A stretch of DNA of 64,000 nt from AP-15 sp963796155 (GCA_963796155.1 CAWCKT010000016.1:78266-142265), one strand, 5' to 3'. Positions 40,743-49,801 are shown, counted from the stretch's first letter. Translations and numbers: made by a program. The notes: generated by a model from the letters alone, not told the origin.

Positions 40743-41962
40743 TCGGTCGCGTCGAGCCCGTAGGCGGTGTGCAACGCCCGCACGGCAAGCTCGGTGTATT
40801 CGGCCGCAATCAGGACGCTGACCTTGATCTCCGATGTCGAGATGACCTGAATGTTGATCCCTTTGTCGGCCAGGGTCTGAAACATCTTTTTAGCCACACC
40901 AGCGTGGCTGCGCATGCCGACCCCGATCACCGAGATCTTGACCACGTTCGAATCCGGTTTGAGCGCGGCGTAACCAAGCAACGGCCGGCTCGCTTCCAGC
41001 ACAGCGACGGCGCGGTCGAGATCCGCTCGCGCTACGGTAAAGGTGAGATCGGCGGTATTCCCATCATCCGAGGCGCTTTGCACGATCATATCGACGTTGA
41101 TGGCGCTGTCCGCGAGCGGGCCGAAGATGGCCGCTGCTACGCCCGGCCGGTCCGCCACCTTCTGCACGGTGATCTTGGCTTCGTCACGGCTGTAGGCGAT
41201 GCCGCTTACGACCTGATGTTCCACGATCTCGTCTTCATCAACCAAAAGGGTTCCAGGAGCATCAGTAAAGCTCGACCGAACGTGTACGCGCACTCGATGG
41301 TTCATCGCCAGCTCGACCGAGCGCGTCTCCAGCACCTTGGCGCCCTGCGATGCCATCTCAAGCATCTCTTCATAGGTGATTCTACCGAGCTTGCGAGCAT
41401 TCGCAACGATGCGTGGATCGCTGGTATAGACCCCGTCGACATCCGTGAAGATGTCACAGCGATCCGCTTCGAGCGCTGCTGCGAGCGCTACGGCGGAGGT
41501 ATCGGAGCCGCCGCGGCCGAGTGTGGTGATGCGCCCGCGAGGGCCGATACCCTGAAACCCCGCCACGACCGCAATTTGACCCCGGCCCAAGCGATGTCGG
41601 AGCTCGGTGACGTCGATCGCTGCGATGCGAGCCTTGCCGTGCATGCCGTCGGTATGGAGCGGGATCTGCCAGCCGAGCCAGGAGCGCGCATCCATTCCGA
41701 GGTCCTGCAGAGCGAGCGCGAGCAGACCGGCGGTTACCTGCTCTCCCGATGAGACGACCACGTCGTACTCGCGCGCGTCATGCACGCTGCTCGTCTGGCG
41801 CGTCCAGTCGACGAGCTGGTTTGTCACCCCCGCCATCGCCGAGACGACGACGGCAACCTCGCTTCCGGCGTCGACTTCGCGTCTGACGCGCCGGGCGACA
41901 TTCTTGATGTGATCGACATCGGCGAGCGAGGTGCCGCCGAACTTCTGAACAATGCGACTCAT
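40739..41962 (-). CDS. lysC: Aspartate kinase
   Basis: First step of lysine, threonine and methionine synthesis. 407 residues from ATG 41962 (MSRIVQKFGGTSLADVD); a 14-residue extension to 42004 is not family-like. KFGGTS, VVVSAMAGVTNQLVD, GRGGSDTSAVALAAAL and FTDVDGVYTSDPR mark the kinase. Two ACT domains follow (ISVIGVGMRSHAGVAKKMF) for feedback control by amino acids. The gene is divergent from ubiG with a 163-base gap. Confidence 0.97.
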   Translation of the reverse strand: MSRIVQKFGGTSLADVDHIKNVARRVRREVDAGSEVAVVVSAMAGVTNQLVDWTRQTSSVHDAREYDVVVSSGEQVTAGLLALALQDLGMDARSWLGWQIPLHTDGMHGKARIAAIDVTELRHRLGRGQIAVVAGFQGIGPRGRITTLGRGGSDTSAVALAAALEADRCDIFTDVDGVYTSDPRIVANARKLGRITYEEMLEMASQGAKVLETRSVELAMNHRVRVHVRSSFTDAPGTLLVDEDEIVEHQVVSGIAYSRDEAKITVQKVADRPGVAAAIFGPLADSAINVDMIVQSASDDGNTADLTFTVARADLDRAVAVLEASRPLLGYAALKPDSNVVKISVIGVGMRSHAGVAKKMFQTLADKGINIQVISTSEIKVSVLIAAEYTELAVRALHTAYGLDATE

Positions 41963-42125
41963 GCCCGTCTCGAGAGACCGTCCGGGCGGCGGCGGCGCGC
42001 GCAACGCCGCTCGCCGCGGTTGCCCCGGCTATGCCTATATTGCCGCTTCGAAGGCACCACCACATACTCTTTTCCCGGCGCCAAGTTCCATCAGGTCGGG
42101 CCTGCTAACGATAAGGATCGGAAGC

Positions 42126-42866
42126 GTGCGCGAGATTACCGCCACCGTCGACCCCGAGGAGATCAACCGCTGCGCGACGCAAGTCGAGGGCTGGTGGGAT
42201 CCCGAAGGAAGTTTCCGGGCACTGCACCGCATCAATCCAACCCGGCTCGGCTTTATCCGTCAAAATCTGCTGGCGCATTTCCATTGCGATCGCTCCTCGC
42301 TGCGGCCGTTCGAGGGGCTCGCTCTGCTCGACATCGGCTGCGGCGGCGGCCTTATCGCCGAACCGATGGCACGCCTCGGCTTCATCGTGACCGGTCTCGA
42401 TGTCGATCCTGGCGCGATTGACGCTGCGCGGACGCATGCCGAAGCGACGGGTCTGGCGATTGATTATCGAATTGCCGCCCCCGAATCGATCGCCGAGGAC
42501 GGCGAGCGCTTCGACGCCGTGCTGGCGCTAGAGGTGATCGAGCACGTTGCGGATCCCGTCCATTTCTTCACATCCCTCGGCTCACTGGTCAGACCCGGAG
42601 GCGCCTTCATCGGCGCTACCCTCAACCGAACCCCCCGATCTCTTGCCCTGGCGATCGTCGGCGCCGAATACCTCTTCCGCTGGTTGCCCTATGGAACGCA
42701 TGATTGGCGCAAGTTTGTGCGTCCCTCGGAATTCGTCCTGGGATTGCGCCGCAATGGCCTCGCTGCAACGCAACTCGCCGGCGTCGTCTACGATCCGCGG
42801 CAAGGGGGATGGTCGCTTTCGCCCGACCTCCGGGTCAACTACATGGTCGCCGCCGTGCGGCGGTGA
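42126..42866 (+). CDS. ubiG: Ubiquinone biosynthesis O-methyltransferase UbiG
   Basis: 246 residues from GTG 42126, preceded by AAGGA. Frames starting at 41952 are spurious extensions into the intergenic region. SAM-binding motif I is LLDIGCGGGLIAEPMARLG. VTGLDVDPGAI and LALEVIEHVADP follow, and HDWRKFVRPSEF is the UbiG C-terminal signature. It performs the O-methylations of ubiquinone synthesis. The divergent lysC pairing is typical of alphaproteobacteria. Confidence 0.96.
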   Translation: MREITATVDPEEINRCATQVEGWWDPEGSFRALHRINPTRLGFIRQNLLAHFHCDRSSLRPFEGLALLDIGCGGGLIAEPMARLGFIVTGLDVDPGAIDAARTHAEATGLAIDYRIAAPESIAEDGERFDAVLALEVIEHVADPVHFFTSLGSLVRPGGAFIGATLNRTPRSLALAIVGAEYLFRWLPYGTHDWRKFVRPSEFVLGLRRNGLAATQLAGVVYDPRQGGWSLSPDLRVNYMVAAVRR

Positions 42867-42935
42867 GCCTCCGTCTCGAGTGGCCTATGACGGGCGAGCT
42901 GGATTGGCGTTCGGCGTCCGGCGGGAGCTGGTCGT

Positions 42936-43346
42936 TCAACTGTCGGTGGGCGGAATCCACGGGATGCGACCAAAGCTGATCCCCTCGTCGGCGAGCTCGC
43001 GCAATTCGTCTTCACTCGCCTCTCCATAGATGCTGTGCGCATCTATCTCACCGTAATGAATGCGGCGAGCCTCTTCCGCAAAGCGGTTGCCGACGTAATC
43101 ACAATTGGTCTCGATCTGCCGGCGCAGCTCGACCAACGCTGCCCGCATCTGCGCGGGAGACATCGGCGGCTTGAATTCCCGGGAGCGGCCGAGACGAGGC
43201 GCCATCACTGCCTTTTCGACCGAGGTGTCGTTGCACTCGGGGCAAGCGACCTCACCGGCCTTCCGCTGCGTCTCGAACCCCTCCCCGTCACGAAACCACC
43301 CCTCGAACTCGTGGCCGCGAGTGCAACGCAGCGTGAACAGGATCAT
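42936..43346 (-). CDS. DUF1178 family protein
   Basis: 136 residues. The N-terminus MILFTLRCTRGHEFEGWF contains a Cys-x4-Gly-His start, and ACPECNDTSVEKAVMAP supplies a second Cys pair, so a zinc-ribbon-like site is likely. The centre is a helical segment (MRAALVELRRQIETNCDYVG), and HYGEIDAHSIYGEAS is diagnostic for DUF1178. Function is unknown. It is usually adjacent to the nitrilase-grxC-comF genes, but here a Uma2 gene intervenes. Confidence 0.92.
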   Translation of the reverse strand: MILFTLRCTRGHEFEGWFRDGEGFETQRKAGEVACPECNDTSVEKAVMAPRLGRSREFKPPMSPAQMRAALVELRRQIETNCDYVGNRFAEEARRIHYGEIDAHSIYGEASEDELRELADEGISFGRIPWIPPTDS

Positions 43347-43628
43347 CGAGACGACCTCCTTGACCAGCCTTTTACACCCGCAAAGATGGCGTCCACAATT
43401 CCTCGCGACAATGCCTGAAACGCTGTACGCGGTCGACCGCGACGTCTCGGCGCTTCTGAGGCTCGCCGGACGACGCTGCGAGGTCCGGCGGCTCGATCTC
43501 GAAACTGGCGCGCCGTGGCCGCTCGGTCAGGGCCGATGGATTACTGATCTATGACACCTTCGCGCTCGGGGCGGTTGCCCGAACCGGTCCGTTTGGACAG
43601 CGGTCTGTCGAAAGAGTAATCTCTCGCC

Positions 43629-44222
43629 ATGTCGAACATCGCCGAAAAGCTGATGTCGTTGGACGAGTTCCTCGCCTGGGAGCGTGACGAACCCAAACGG
43701 TACGAGTACGCGGGCGGCGTCGTCACGATGATGACGGGCGGGTCGCTCGACCACTCTACAATCGCGTCGAATTTGTGGACCATGCTGCGCGATCAGCTTC
43801 GCGGGGGCACCGGTCGAGCATTTCGGGGCGATACGAAGGTAATAGCTAACAACTCTCTACGTTATCCTGACTTGTCGGTTACCTGTACCCCAGTACGTGG
43901 TAACGACGATGTTGTTCTCGACCCGATACTCGTCGTCGAAGTGGTCTCGCCGAGCACGGAGCGCGAGGATCGGGGTCGCAAGAAATTCGACTACTTTGCG
44001 ACGCCGTCGATCCGGCAATACGCGATCGTCGAGCAGGACGCGCGGCGGATCGATCTCTACACCCGAACGGACACGAGCTGGACCGACGAAATCATCGAGG
44101 GCAACTCCGTCCTGAAGCTCTCGTCGATCGGCGTCGAGGTGAGCCTCGACACGATCTACCAGGACACCGAGCTCGATGCTACTCAGCCGCGAGAGGGCGG
44201 GCGACAAGCTCCGGCGGGGTGA
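43629..44222 (+). CDS. Uma2 family (DUF820) PD-(D/E)XK nuclease-like protein
   Basis: 197 residues. N-terminal MSLDEFLAWERDEPKRYEYAGG and the core LRYPDLSVTC...DPILVVEVVSPSTE give the Asp and Glu of a PD-(D/E)XK fold, with GRKKFDYFATPSIRQYAIVEQ following. The family is expanded in cyanobacteria and mobile regions, and its biological role is unknown. It is on the strand opposite its neighbours and overlaps the 3' end of the nitrilase gene by 44 bases, as expected for a late insertion. The last 15 residues may be readthrough. Confidence 0.88.
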   Translation: MSNIAEKLMSLDEFLAWERDEPKRYEYAGGVVTMMTGGSLDHSTIASNLWTMLRDQLRGGTGRAFRGDTKVIANNSLRYPDLSVTCTPVRGNDDVVLDPILVVEVVSPSTEREDRGRKKFDYFATPSIRQYAIVEQDARRIDLYTRTDTSWTDEIIEGNSVLKLSSIGVEVSLDTIYQDTELDATQPREGGRQAPAG

Positions 44223-45054
44223 ACCGCCGATCGTGCTGCAGCGACGGCACCATGCGGCGCACTTCGGCAATTCGCGCCGCCTCGATGCGCGCGCTGATGA
44301 TGCCGACGCCTTCGCCGGCGTCGGCGAGCACCTCGCCCCAGGGATCGACGATCAGCGAATGGCCATAGCTGCGCCGCCCGGCGGTGTGCTCACCCCATTG
44401 CGCCGGCGCAAAAACGAAACAGCCGTTCTCGATCGCCCGGGCGCGCAGCAGCGCATGCCAATGGGCGCTGCCGGTCGGCACGGTGAAGACTGACGGGATC
44501 GTCAGAAAGTCAGCGCCGGCCTGCGCCAGTGCGCGGTAGAGTTGCGGAAAGCGCAGGTCGTAGCAAACGCTCATGCCGAGCCGGCCCCACGGCGTCTCGA
44601 CGACGACGGTACCGTCGCCGGGCCGATAGGCGTTACTCTCGCGATAGCTTTCGCCATCCGGCAGGTCGATATCGAACATGTGGATCTTGTCGTAGCGCGC
44701 GACGATCGCACCACCCGCATCGACCAGAAAGGACCGGTTGGCGAGCCGCGTCTCACCAGGATCGGCGCCAGGTTCGCCGGCCGGATCGATCACCAGCGAG
44801 CCGATCAGCAGCCACGCCTGGGTCTCCCGGGCAACGTCGCGCATACCGGCGAGGAAGGGATCTTCCGCCTCGCGGCGTGCCTTCTCGCGCCGACGCCTGC
44901 CGCTCTCGATAAAATTCGACGCCTCGGGCGTCATGATGAAGTCGGCGCCGGCGTCGCGCGCCCGGCGGATCAGATCGGAGAGCACGCGCAGATTGGGCTC
45001 GGGGTCGGGGCCGGCGGTGAATTGGAGGCAGGCGGCCGTAAAGCTCGTGCTCAT
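44179..45054 (-). CDS. Carbon-nitrogen hydrolase (Nit2 / omega-amidase-like)
   Basis: 291 residues with the Glu-Lys-Cys triad of the nitrilase superfamily: Glu in FIMTPEASNF, Lys in RYDKIHMFDIDLPDG and Cys in GMSVCYDLRFPQLYR. HMFDID and NRSFLVDAGG fit the Nit1/Nit2 branch, which clears deaminated glutathione or alpha-ketoglutaramate. It overlaps the grxC stop by 4 bases, which supports a link with thiol metabolism. Confidence 0.93.
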   Translation of the reverse strand: MSTSFTAACLQFTAGPDPEPNLRVLSDLIRRARDAGADFIMTPEASNFIESGRRRREKARREAEDPFLAGMRDVARETQAWLLIGSLVIDPAGEPGADPGETRLANRSFLVDAGGAIVARYDKIHMFDIDLPDGESYRESNAYRPGDGTVVVETPWGRLGMSVCYDLRFPQLYRALAQAGADFLTIPSVFTVPTGSAHWHALLRARAIENGCFVFAPAQWGEHTAGRRSYGHSLIVDPWGEVLADAGEGVGIISARIEAARIAEVRRMVPSLQHDRRFTPPELVARPLAAE

Positions 45055-45314
45055 TTCGCCACTCCCAGCCTACCGTCGAGCTCGCCCGCACGGTCGAGTG
45101 CGGCGAGATCGTCGGAACCGCCGATATGCTCGCCGTCGATGAAGATCTGCGGAACCGAAGTGCGGCCGCCGGCGCGCCGGACCATCTCGCCGCGCCGCGC
45201 CGGCTCCTTGATGATGTCGATCTCGGTAAAGGCGACGCCTTTGCGCTCCAGCAGTGCGCGAGCGCGCACGCAGTAAGGGCAAAACGGCGTCGTATACATT
45301 TCGACTTCAGCCAT
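45051..45314 (-). CDS. grxC: Glutaredoxin 3
   Basis: 87 residues from ATG 45314 (MAEVEMYTTPFCPYC); ATG 45347 would add an odd extension. The dithiol active site is CPYC. TSVPQIFIDGEHIGGSDDL has the cis-Pro and glutathione-binding GG motif. It lies between comF and the nitrilase gene on the same strand, the common alphaproteobacterial order. Confidence 0.96.
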   Translation of the reverse strand: MAEVEMYTTPFCPYCVRARALLERKGVAFTEIDIIKEPARRGEMVRRAGGRTSVPQIFIDGEHIGGSDDLAALDRAGELDGRLGVAK

Positions 45315-45347
45315 CGCCGTCGATGCTCCGAGATGCCACGGCTGCAA

Positions 45348-46115
45348 TCATGCCCCCGTTCGTAACGCTCGCGCCAGGGTCAGCACGCCGACCGACACGG
45401 CTCCTGCACGCTTCAGCACGCGGGCGCATTCCTCGACCGTGGCCCCCGTTGTCATGACATCGTCGACGATCACGACGCGCTTTCCGGCGACGCTGCGGCG
45501 CGGCCGCATCGCGAAGGCGCCGCGGACGTTGCGCTCGCGCGCCACTGGTCCGAGATGACCTTGTGAAGGGGTTCGCCGCCGGCGAACCAGCCAATCCGCC
45601 GCGACATCGGGTCCGCCGGCGGCGCGGACCGCCTGGGCGAGCAGTGCGGCTTGGTTGTAACGGCGCTGGAAGAGCCGGGTCCAGTGCAGCGGCACCGGCA
45701 CAAGGAGATCGGCGCCGGCCAGGACCTCGCGGCCGGCACGATGCATCCACTGCCCGAATGCAGCCGCGAGATGCGTGTGGTCGCCATGTTTGAGCCCGAG
45801 GACGAGGCGGCGGCTGCTCTTGTCGTAACGCAGCACCGCGCGCGCCTGATCCCAACTCCCTCGCCCGAGCGCGCAGGCTGCGCAAAGCGCATCTTCGCCC
45901 ATCGGATGGGGAAAGGGCAGACCGCAGAGCACGCACCACGGCGGCGCGAAAAAGGTGATCCCGCTCCAGCACCGACCGCACAGCGCATTCGGCTCCTCGA
46001 CGATCTCTCCGCAGGAAAGGCAGCGCGGCGGCAACACGCCGTCAACGACGGCCCGGCCAATTCGTCGCAATCGGTCGGCCGTCCTGGTGGCAAAAGTTGC
46101 CGATGCCTGCATCAC
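45348..46115 (-). CDS. ComF family phosphoribosyltransferase-like protein
   Basis: 255 residues. An N-terminal double zinc-ribbon-like region has CLSCGEI, CGRCW, CVLCG and CAAC. It is followed by a phosphoribosyltransferase fold with the PRPP loop VVIVDDVMTTGATVEEC. ComF is linked to DNA uptake in competent bacteria, and its alphaproteobacterial homologues are of uncertain role. It is upstream of grxC in the same direction with a 33-base gap. Confidence 0.94.
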   Translation of the reverse strand: MMQASATFATRTADRLRRIGRAVVDGVLPPRCLSCGEIVEEPNALCGRCWSGITFFAPPWCVLCGLPFPHPMGEDALCAACALGRGSWDQARAVLRYDKSSRRLVLGLKHGDHTHLAAAFGQWMHRAGREVLAGADLLVPVPLHWTRLFQRRYNQAALLAQAVRAAGGPDVAADWLVRRRRTPSQGHLGPVARERNVRGAFAMRPRRSVAGKRVVIVDDVMTTGATVEECARVLKRAGAVSVGVLTLARALRTGA

Positions 46116-46124
46116 GACACATCA

Positions 46125-46518
46125 TCAGGCCGCGACCGCGGCGTCAACCCGCCGCACAGGGTTGCCGGGCTCGACGGGATGGATGCCGTCGACACCTTCT
46201 ACGCCAATACCCGCAACAACGATCGCGCCATCGTGGATTATGACGCTCGATCAACTCCCGTTTCCACGCACGGCGCCACTTCTTGATGCGCTGTTCGCGG
46301 AGGATGGCATCGGTCATAGTCTCGTGCACTCGACAAACACTGACCTACTCGCTCCGTAATCCCGAACAAATCCGCCGACAGCAGTCGATCGATGTTCCCA
46401 AGCATGCCGAGCAATATCGCTTGTGACACCGACATAAAGCGTGCCATTGCGCTTGCTGGCGAGGATGTAGATGCGGGGACCTTCTCGCTCATGCTCGATC
46501 GGCCGCCCCCGTGTTCAT
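46125..46518 (-). pseudogene. GIY-YIG nuclease-like gene, frameshifted
   Basis: Joined frames read MNTGRPIEHEREG, then RIYILASKRNGTLYVGVTS (GIY-YIG core), then a HETMTDAILREQRIKKWRRAWK block and HNPRWRD, matching the small GIY-YIG endonuclease family. One G too many in the run at about 46507 breaks the start, and a missing base near 46322 breaks the middle. The tail after RWRD also departs from the family. It is probably inactive, or these are homopolymer errors. It lies just upstream of comF on the same strand. Confidence 0.65.
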
Positions 46519-46532
46519 GCCAGCGGCAGGCT

Positions 46533-46561
46533 CTGGGTCCCCGCTTTCGCGGGGACGACGG
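46533..46561. repeat. Short dispersed-type palindrome
   Basis: GTCCCCGCTTTCGCGGGGAC forms a hairpin within CTGGGTCCCCGC...GACGACGG. Sequences of this form are a common intergenic repeat in alphaproteobacterial and other proteobacterial genomes. It is a different family from the element at 2805-2880. Confidence 0.6.
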
Positions 46562-46687
46562 AGATCATTCTGCATCTGAGGAGGCCATGCCTAGGTGCCG
46601 CGAGCGAGATGGATCGTCTCGTCGTCCTTTCCTCGCCGGCGGCGCCTTTCGCGTCGCCGACGACCATTCCGCAACGAGGACCGTACA

Positions 46688-47152
46688 ATGAGCCGCCCGC
46701 CACTTCCTCCCTTCAACGTCGAGACTGCCGCGCAAAAGGTGCGAATGGCCGAAGACGCGTGGAATACCCGGGATCCGGCTCGCGTTGCGCTCGCCTACAC
46801 GACCGACAGCCGCTGGCGTAATCGCTCGGAATTTCTGGAGGGCCGCGCCGCCATCGAGGCGTTCCTGACGCGCAAGTGGCACCGCGAGCTCGACTACCGC
46901 CTGATCAAGGAAGTGTGGACCTTCCACGAGAACCGCATCGCGGTGCGCTTCGCCTACGAATGGCATGATGACAGCGGCAATTGGTTCCGCAGCTACGGCA
47001 ACGAGAACTGGGAATTCGATGAGCAGGGGCTGATGCGCCTGCGCATCGCCAGCATCAACGACCTCCCGATCAAGGAGAGCGAGCGCAAGTATCACTGGCC
47101 GCTCGGCCGCCGTCCCGACGATCACCCATCGTTGAGCGATCTCGGGTTGTAG
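46688..47152 (+). CDS. DUF1348 / SnoaL-like nuclear transport factor 2 family protein
   Basis: 154 residues from ATG 46688. Conserved blocks are NVETAAQKVRMAEDAWNTRDPARVALAYT, RNRSEFLEGRAAIEAFL and FAYEWHDDSGNWFRSYGNENWEFDE, which identify the DUF1348 branch of the NTF2 fold. Members act as small hydrolase or isomerase-like proteins, but the reaction is unknown. It is monocistronic; a gap of about 350 bases follows. Confidence 0.9.
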   Translation: MSRPPLPPFNVETAAQKVRMAEDAWNTRDPARVALAYTTDSRWRNRSEFLEGRAAIEAFLTRKWHRELDYRLIKEVWTFHENRIAVRFAYEWHDDSGNWFRSYGNENWEFDEQGLMRLRIASINDLPIKESERKYHWPLGRRPDDHPSLSDLGL

Positions 47153-47509
47153 CGGGCGGCCCCGCTGTTTTTGCTGTTTTTACAGGAAATTATCAGCAGC
47201 GATTAACTTTTTCTCCGCAGAAATCCTGGCCTTCTGGCGGCTATCGCAAAAAAGAACAGCGGGCTCGATCCGATTCTGCGGTGATTTGGGTGCGGCTCGT
47301 TCTCCGGTCATCGAATACCGGCCTCTCGGCGCGAGATCATTGATTTGTGAATATCAGCATAAATGACACAATTTGTCAAGGGATAATGCTGAATTCAGCA
47401 ATCCTCTGATAGCCTGAGCGAGTTTGGAGGATCGCTTGACCTAGAGGGGCGATCTCTGCAAATCGTTATATCCCGATGGAAATTACGCTGCACTCGACGG
47501 GTCGTCGCC
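47153..47509. other. Intergenic region upstream of the DUF2325 relic
   Basis: No gene was recognised. The second half is AT-rich and contains two adjacent palindromes, listed separately. The frames open from 47476 give no recognised protein before the DUF2325 relic. Confidence 0.45.
47364..47400. promoter_or_regulatory. Two adjacent operator-like palindromes
   Basis: TGACA-CAATT-TGTCA at 47364-47378 and TGCTGAATTCAGCA at 47387-47400 are both perfect inverted repeats, 8 bases apart, about 110 bases before the ATG at 47510. Such pairs suggest dimeric regulator sites. No specific regulator family is assigned. Confidence 0.45.
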
Positions 47510-48477
47510 ATGCCCCATCCCAATTCGTCCGATCGGTTCTCGAACGGCTCGTTGCTGAGCCGGCCTCAGTCTTTCGCCCAAATGTTCGATGCCTTGCTCG
47601 GCGAAGGCTTGACGTCGCAGCAACTCGGCGAGCGAAACATCTCGGGACGGGCAGAGGAATGCACTGGCGCGCCGCCGGGACGCCGAAAGATCTGGGATTT
47701 CGCCACGCACCTCCATTGTTCGATCATCGGGACCTGCCTATCGACGGCCGAGTTGCGGCATATCCTGATCAAGGTCGGACGCCAGGGAGCGGCGACCGCC
47801 TCGGAGCACGACTTGCACGCGAGCGGAGTTCTGGTCGCCAGCCAGCGTAACGAGGGTGCAAAGCTATTGCACAAGACGCTCGATCGCCGGCACCGCGTCT
47901 CGATCAACCGTTTCGACAAGGCGAAAACTGCGGAGGCGGTGCGCGCAGCGTGGAAGGAGGCAGTACAGCGCGGCGACATTCCCGGCGCTTATTGGGCAGC
48001 GCTGAGCCACCCGGCGACGAACGACGTGCTGCTTCGCGAAATTTTCGCGGATGTGCACATGCTGTCGCACCTCGTCGGCGCCGCCAATCGCGCGGACATC
48101 CGGCGACTTCGCCAGCTGGAAGACGAGAACGCGCAGCTCGAAGGCAAAGTCGGACGCCAGCAGCAACAGCTGCGGGACGCGATCGTGTCGCGCGATGCCA
48201 CGATCCGAGAGCTGCGGGGCGCCCTCGAAGAGCGGATCATGCGTGATCGCAACAGCACCGTTCAGCACTCTCCGGAACCTTGTTGCAAGGGCTGATCAGC
48301 CGCGCCGACGCCGTGCTGTTCCCGGTCGATTGCATCAGCCACGCCGCGATGTCGTTGATCAAACGGACCTGCCGTCAAGCGGGCAAGCCGTTTCTGCCTT
48401 TGCGTGGTGCCGGGCTCGCACCGTTTTGCGCGGCGTTAAATAGCGGTGCCTTGCTTTTATCGGCCACTGTCTCGTGA
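47510..48477 (+). pseudogene. DUF2325 protein, internally deleted
   Basis: The N-terminal part (47510-48250) contains RKIWDFATHLHCSIIGTCLSTAELR and a coiled coil rich in Gln/Glu/Arg (ENAQLEGKVGRQQQQLRD), as in long DUF2325 proteins. The C-terminal DUF2325 end (LISRADAVLFPVDCISHAAMSLIKR, KPFLPLRGAGLAPF) is at 48280-48477 in another frame. Roughly the first half of the DUF2325 domain (the glycine-rich VGGRP region expected between them) is missing, so a deletion fused the halves out of frame. Confidence 0.72.
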
Positions 48478-48495
48478 AAGGCGACTGATCATCCA

Positions 48496-48615
48496 ATGGG
48501 TATGCGATTGTTGCTGCTGGCGGTCCTTTGGGGATTGTCGACGAACGGCGCGGCCGCAGCGGAAGAGCTGCGAGTACTCGGCGCTGGTAGCCTCCGGGAG
48601 GTCATCGGTACGTCG
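48496..48615 (+). pseudogene. Truncated ModA-like substrate-binding protein N-terminus
   Basis: ATG 48496 opens a signal peptide (MGMRLLLLAVLWGLSTNGAAAAEE) followed by LRVLGAGSLREVIG, which matches the first strand of molybdate-type (ModA-like) binding proteins. Homology ends near 48610, exactly where the converging M20 gene ends. It is therefore a 40-residue stump left by a rearrangement. It starts 18 bases after the DUF2325 relic. Confidence 0.6.
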
Positions 48616-48616
48616 A

Positions 48617-49801
48617 TTACTCTGCCGCGCGCTCCTTCGCCAGTACCAACTCGGCGAGCCGCACCCAATAGCTCGCACCCAGCGGCAACACCTCGTCGTT
48701 GAAATCATAATGTGGATTGTGGAGTATTCCGCCAGCCTCGGCGGTGCCGTTGCCAATCCAGATATAAGCCCCGGGCGTCTGTTCGAGAAAGTAAGCAAAA
48801 TCCTCCGCCGCCATGCTCGGCAGCAGGTCGCGCTTGACGTTGCTCTCGCCAACGATGGAGGCTGCCGTCGCGGCCGCGACCTCGGTTTCCGCTGAGGCGT
48901 TGATCAAAGGCGGATAGCGCCGTTCGTAGCGGAGCTTCATCTGGGCGCCGCAAACCCGACAGGCTCCATCGGCGATGCGCCGGATCGCCGGCTCGATCTG
49001 ATCGCGCACCGCCGGATTGAAAGAACGGGTCGTTCCCCGCAGCACTACAGTCTCGGGAATGACGTTCCAGGTGTCGCCCCCATGGATCTGAGTGATGCTG
49101 ACGACGGCGCTCTCCAACGGGTTTACATTGCGGCTCGCGATCGTTTGCAACCCGTTCACCAATTGCGCCGCAACAACAATCGGATCGATCGCCAGATGCG
49201 GCATCGCCGCGTGTGCGCCGCGACCGTTGATCGTGATCTCAAAAATATCGAACGCGGCCATCATCGGTCCTGGCCGGACCGCAAATTGACCGACCGGCAT
49301 CTCCGGCCAATTGTGCATGCCATAGACCGATTCAACCGGATAGCGCTCCAGCACTCCTTCTTGGATCATCTGCCGGGCCCCGCCCTCATTCTCCTCGGCG
49401 GGCTGAAAGACGAAATGGATCGTGCCGGCGAAATTGCGGGTTTCTGCGAGGTGCTTCGCCGCGCCGAGGAGCATTGCGGTATGGCCGTCGTGACCGCAGG
49501 CGTGCATTCGTCCCGGATGGCGTGAGGCATGCGGAACATCGTTTTGCTCTTCGACGTGCAACGCATCCATATCGGCACGAAGTGCAATCGCGCGATCGCC
49601 CGGCAGCGAGCCTTTGAGCGTGCCGATGACGCCGGTCCTGGCGATACCGCGATCGACGGAAACGCCGAACAATTCGAGGAGCCCGGCGACCAGTTCCGCC
49701 GTCTGATGCTCTTCGAAGGCGGTCTCGGGATGCGCGTGGATTTGGTGGCGCCACTGCGTCATCTCGGCGTGAAACTCGGCAATCCGATTGATGACCGGCA
49801 T
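48617..49801 (-). CDS. M20 family amidohydrolase / metallopeptidase
   Basis: 394 residues. Metal and catalytic motifs are RADMDALHVEEQNDVPHASRH with HACGHDGHTAML, FVFQPAEENEGGA, and GMHNWPEMPVG, the hippurate hydrolase/IAA-amino-acid hydrolase pattern with a bimetal centre. The lid domain is at residues 180-290. It hydrolyses N-acyl amino acids; the exact substrate is unknown. Its 3' end abuts the truncated ModA-like gene. The next genes upstream on the plus strand are trmO and beyond. Confidence 0.94.
   Translation of the reverse strand: MPVINRIAEFHAEMTQWRHQIHAHPETAFEEHQTAELVAGLLELFGVSVDRGIARTGVIGTLKGSLPGDRAIALRADMDALHVEEQNDVPHASRHPGRMHACGHDGHTAMLLGAAKHLAETRNFAGTIHFVFQPAEENEGGARQMIQEGVLERYPVESVYGMHNWPEMPVGQFAVRPGPMMAAFDIFEITINGRGAHAAMPHLAIDPIVVAAQLVNGLQTIASRNVNPLESAVVSITQIHGGDTWNVIPETVVLRGTTRSFNPAVRDQIEPAIRRIADGACRVCGAQMKLRYERRYPPLINASAETEVAAATAASIVGESNVKRDLLPSMAAEDFAYFLEQTPGAYIWIGNGTAEAGGILHNPHYDFNDEVLPLGASYWVRLAELVLAKERAAE

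Noticed and set aside
43411..43554. Possible 47-residue protein MPETLYAVDRDVSALL...
   Set aside because: Reasonable composition but no ribosome binding site, no family and no operon partner; could be a fragment but not supportable.
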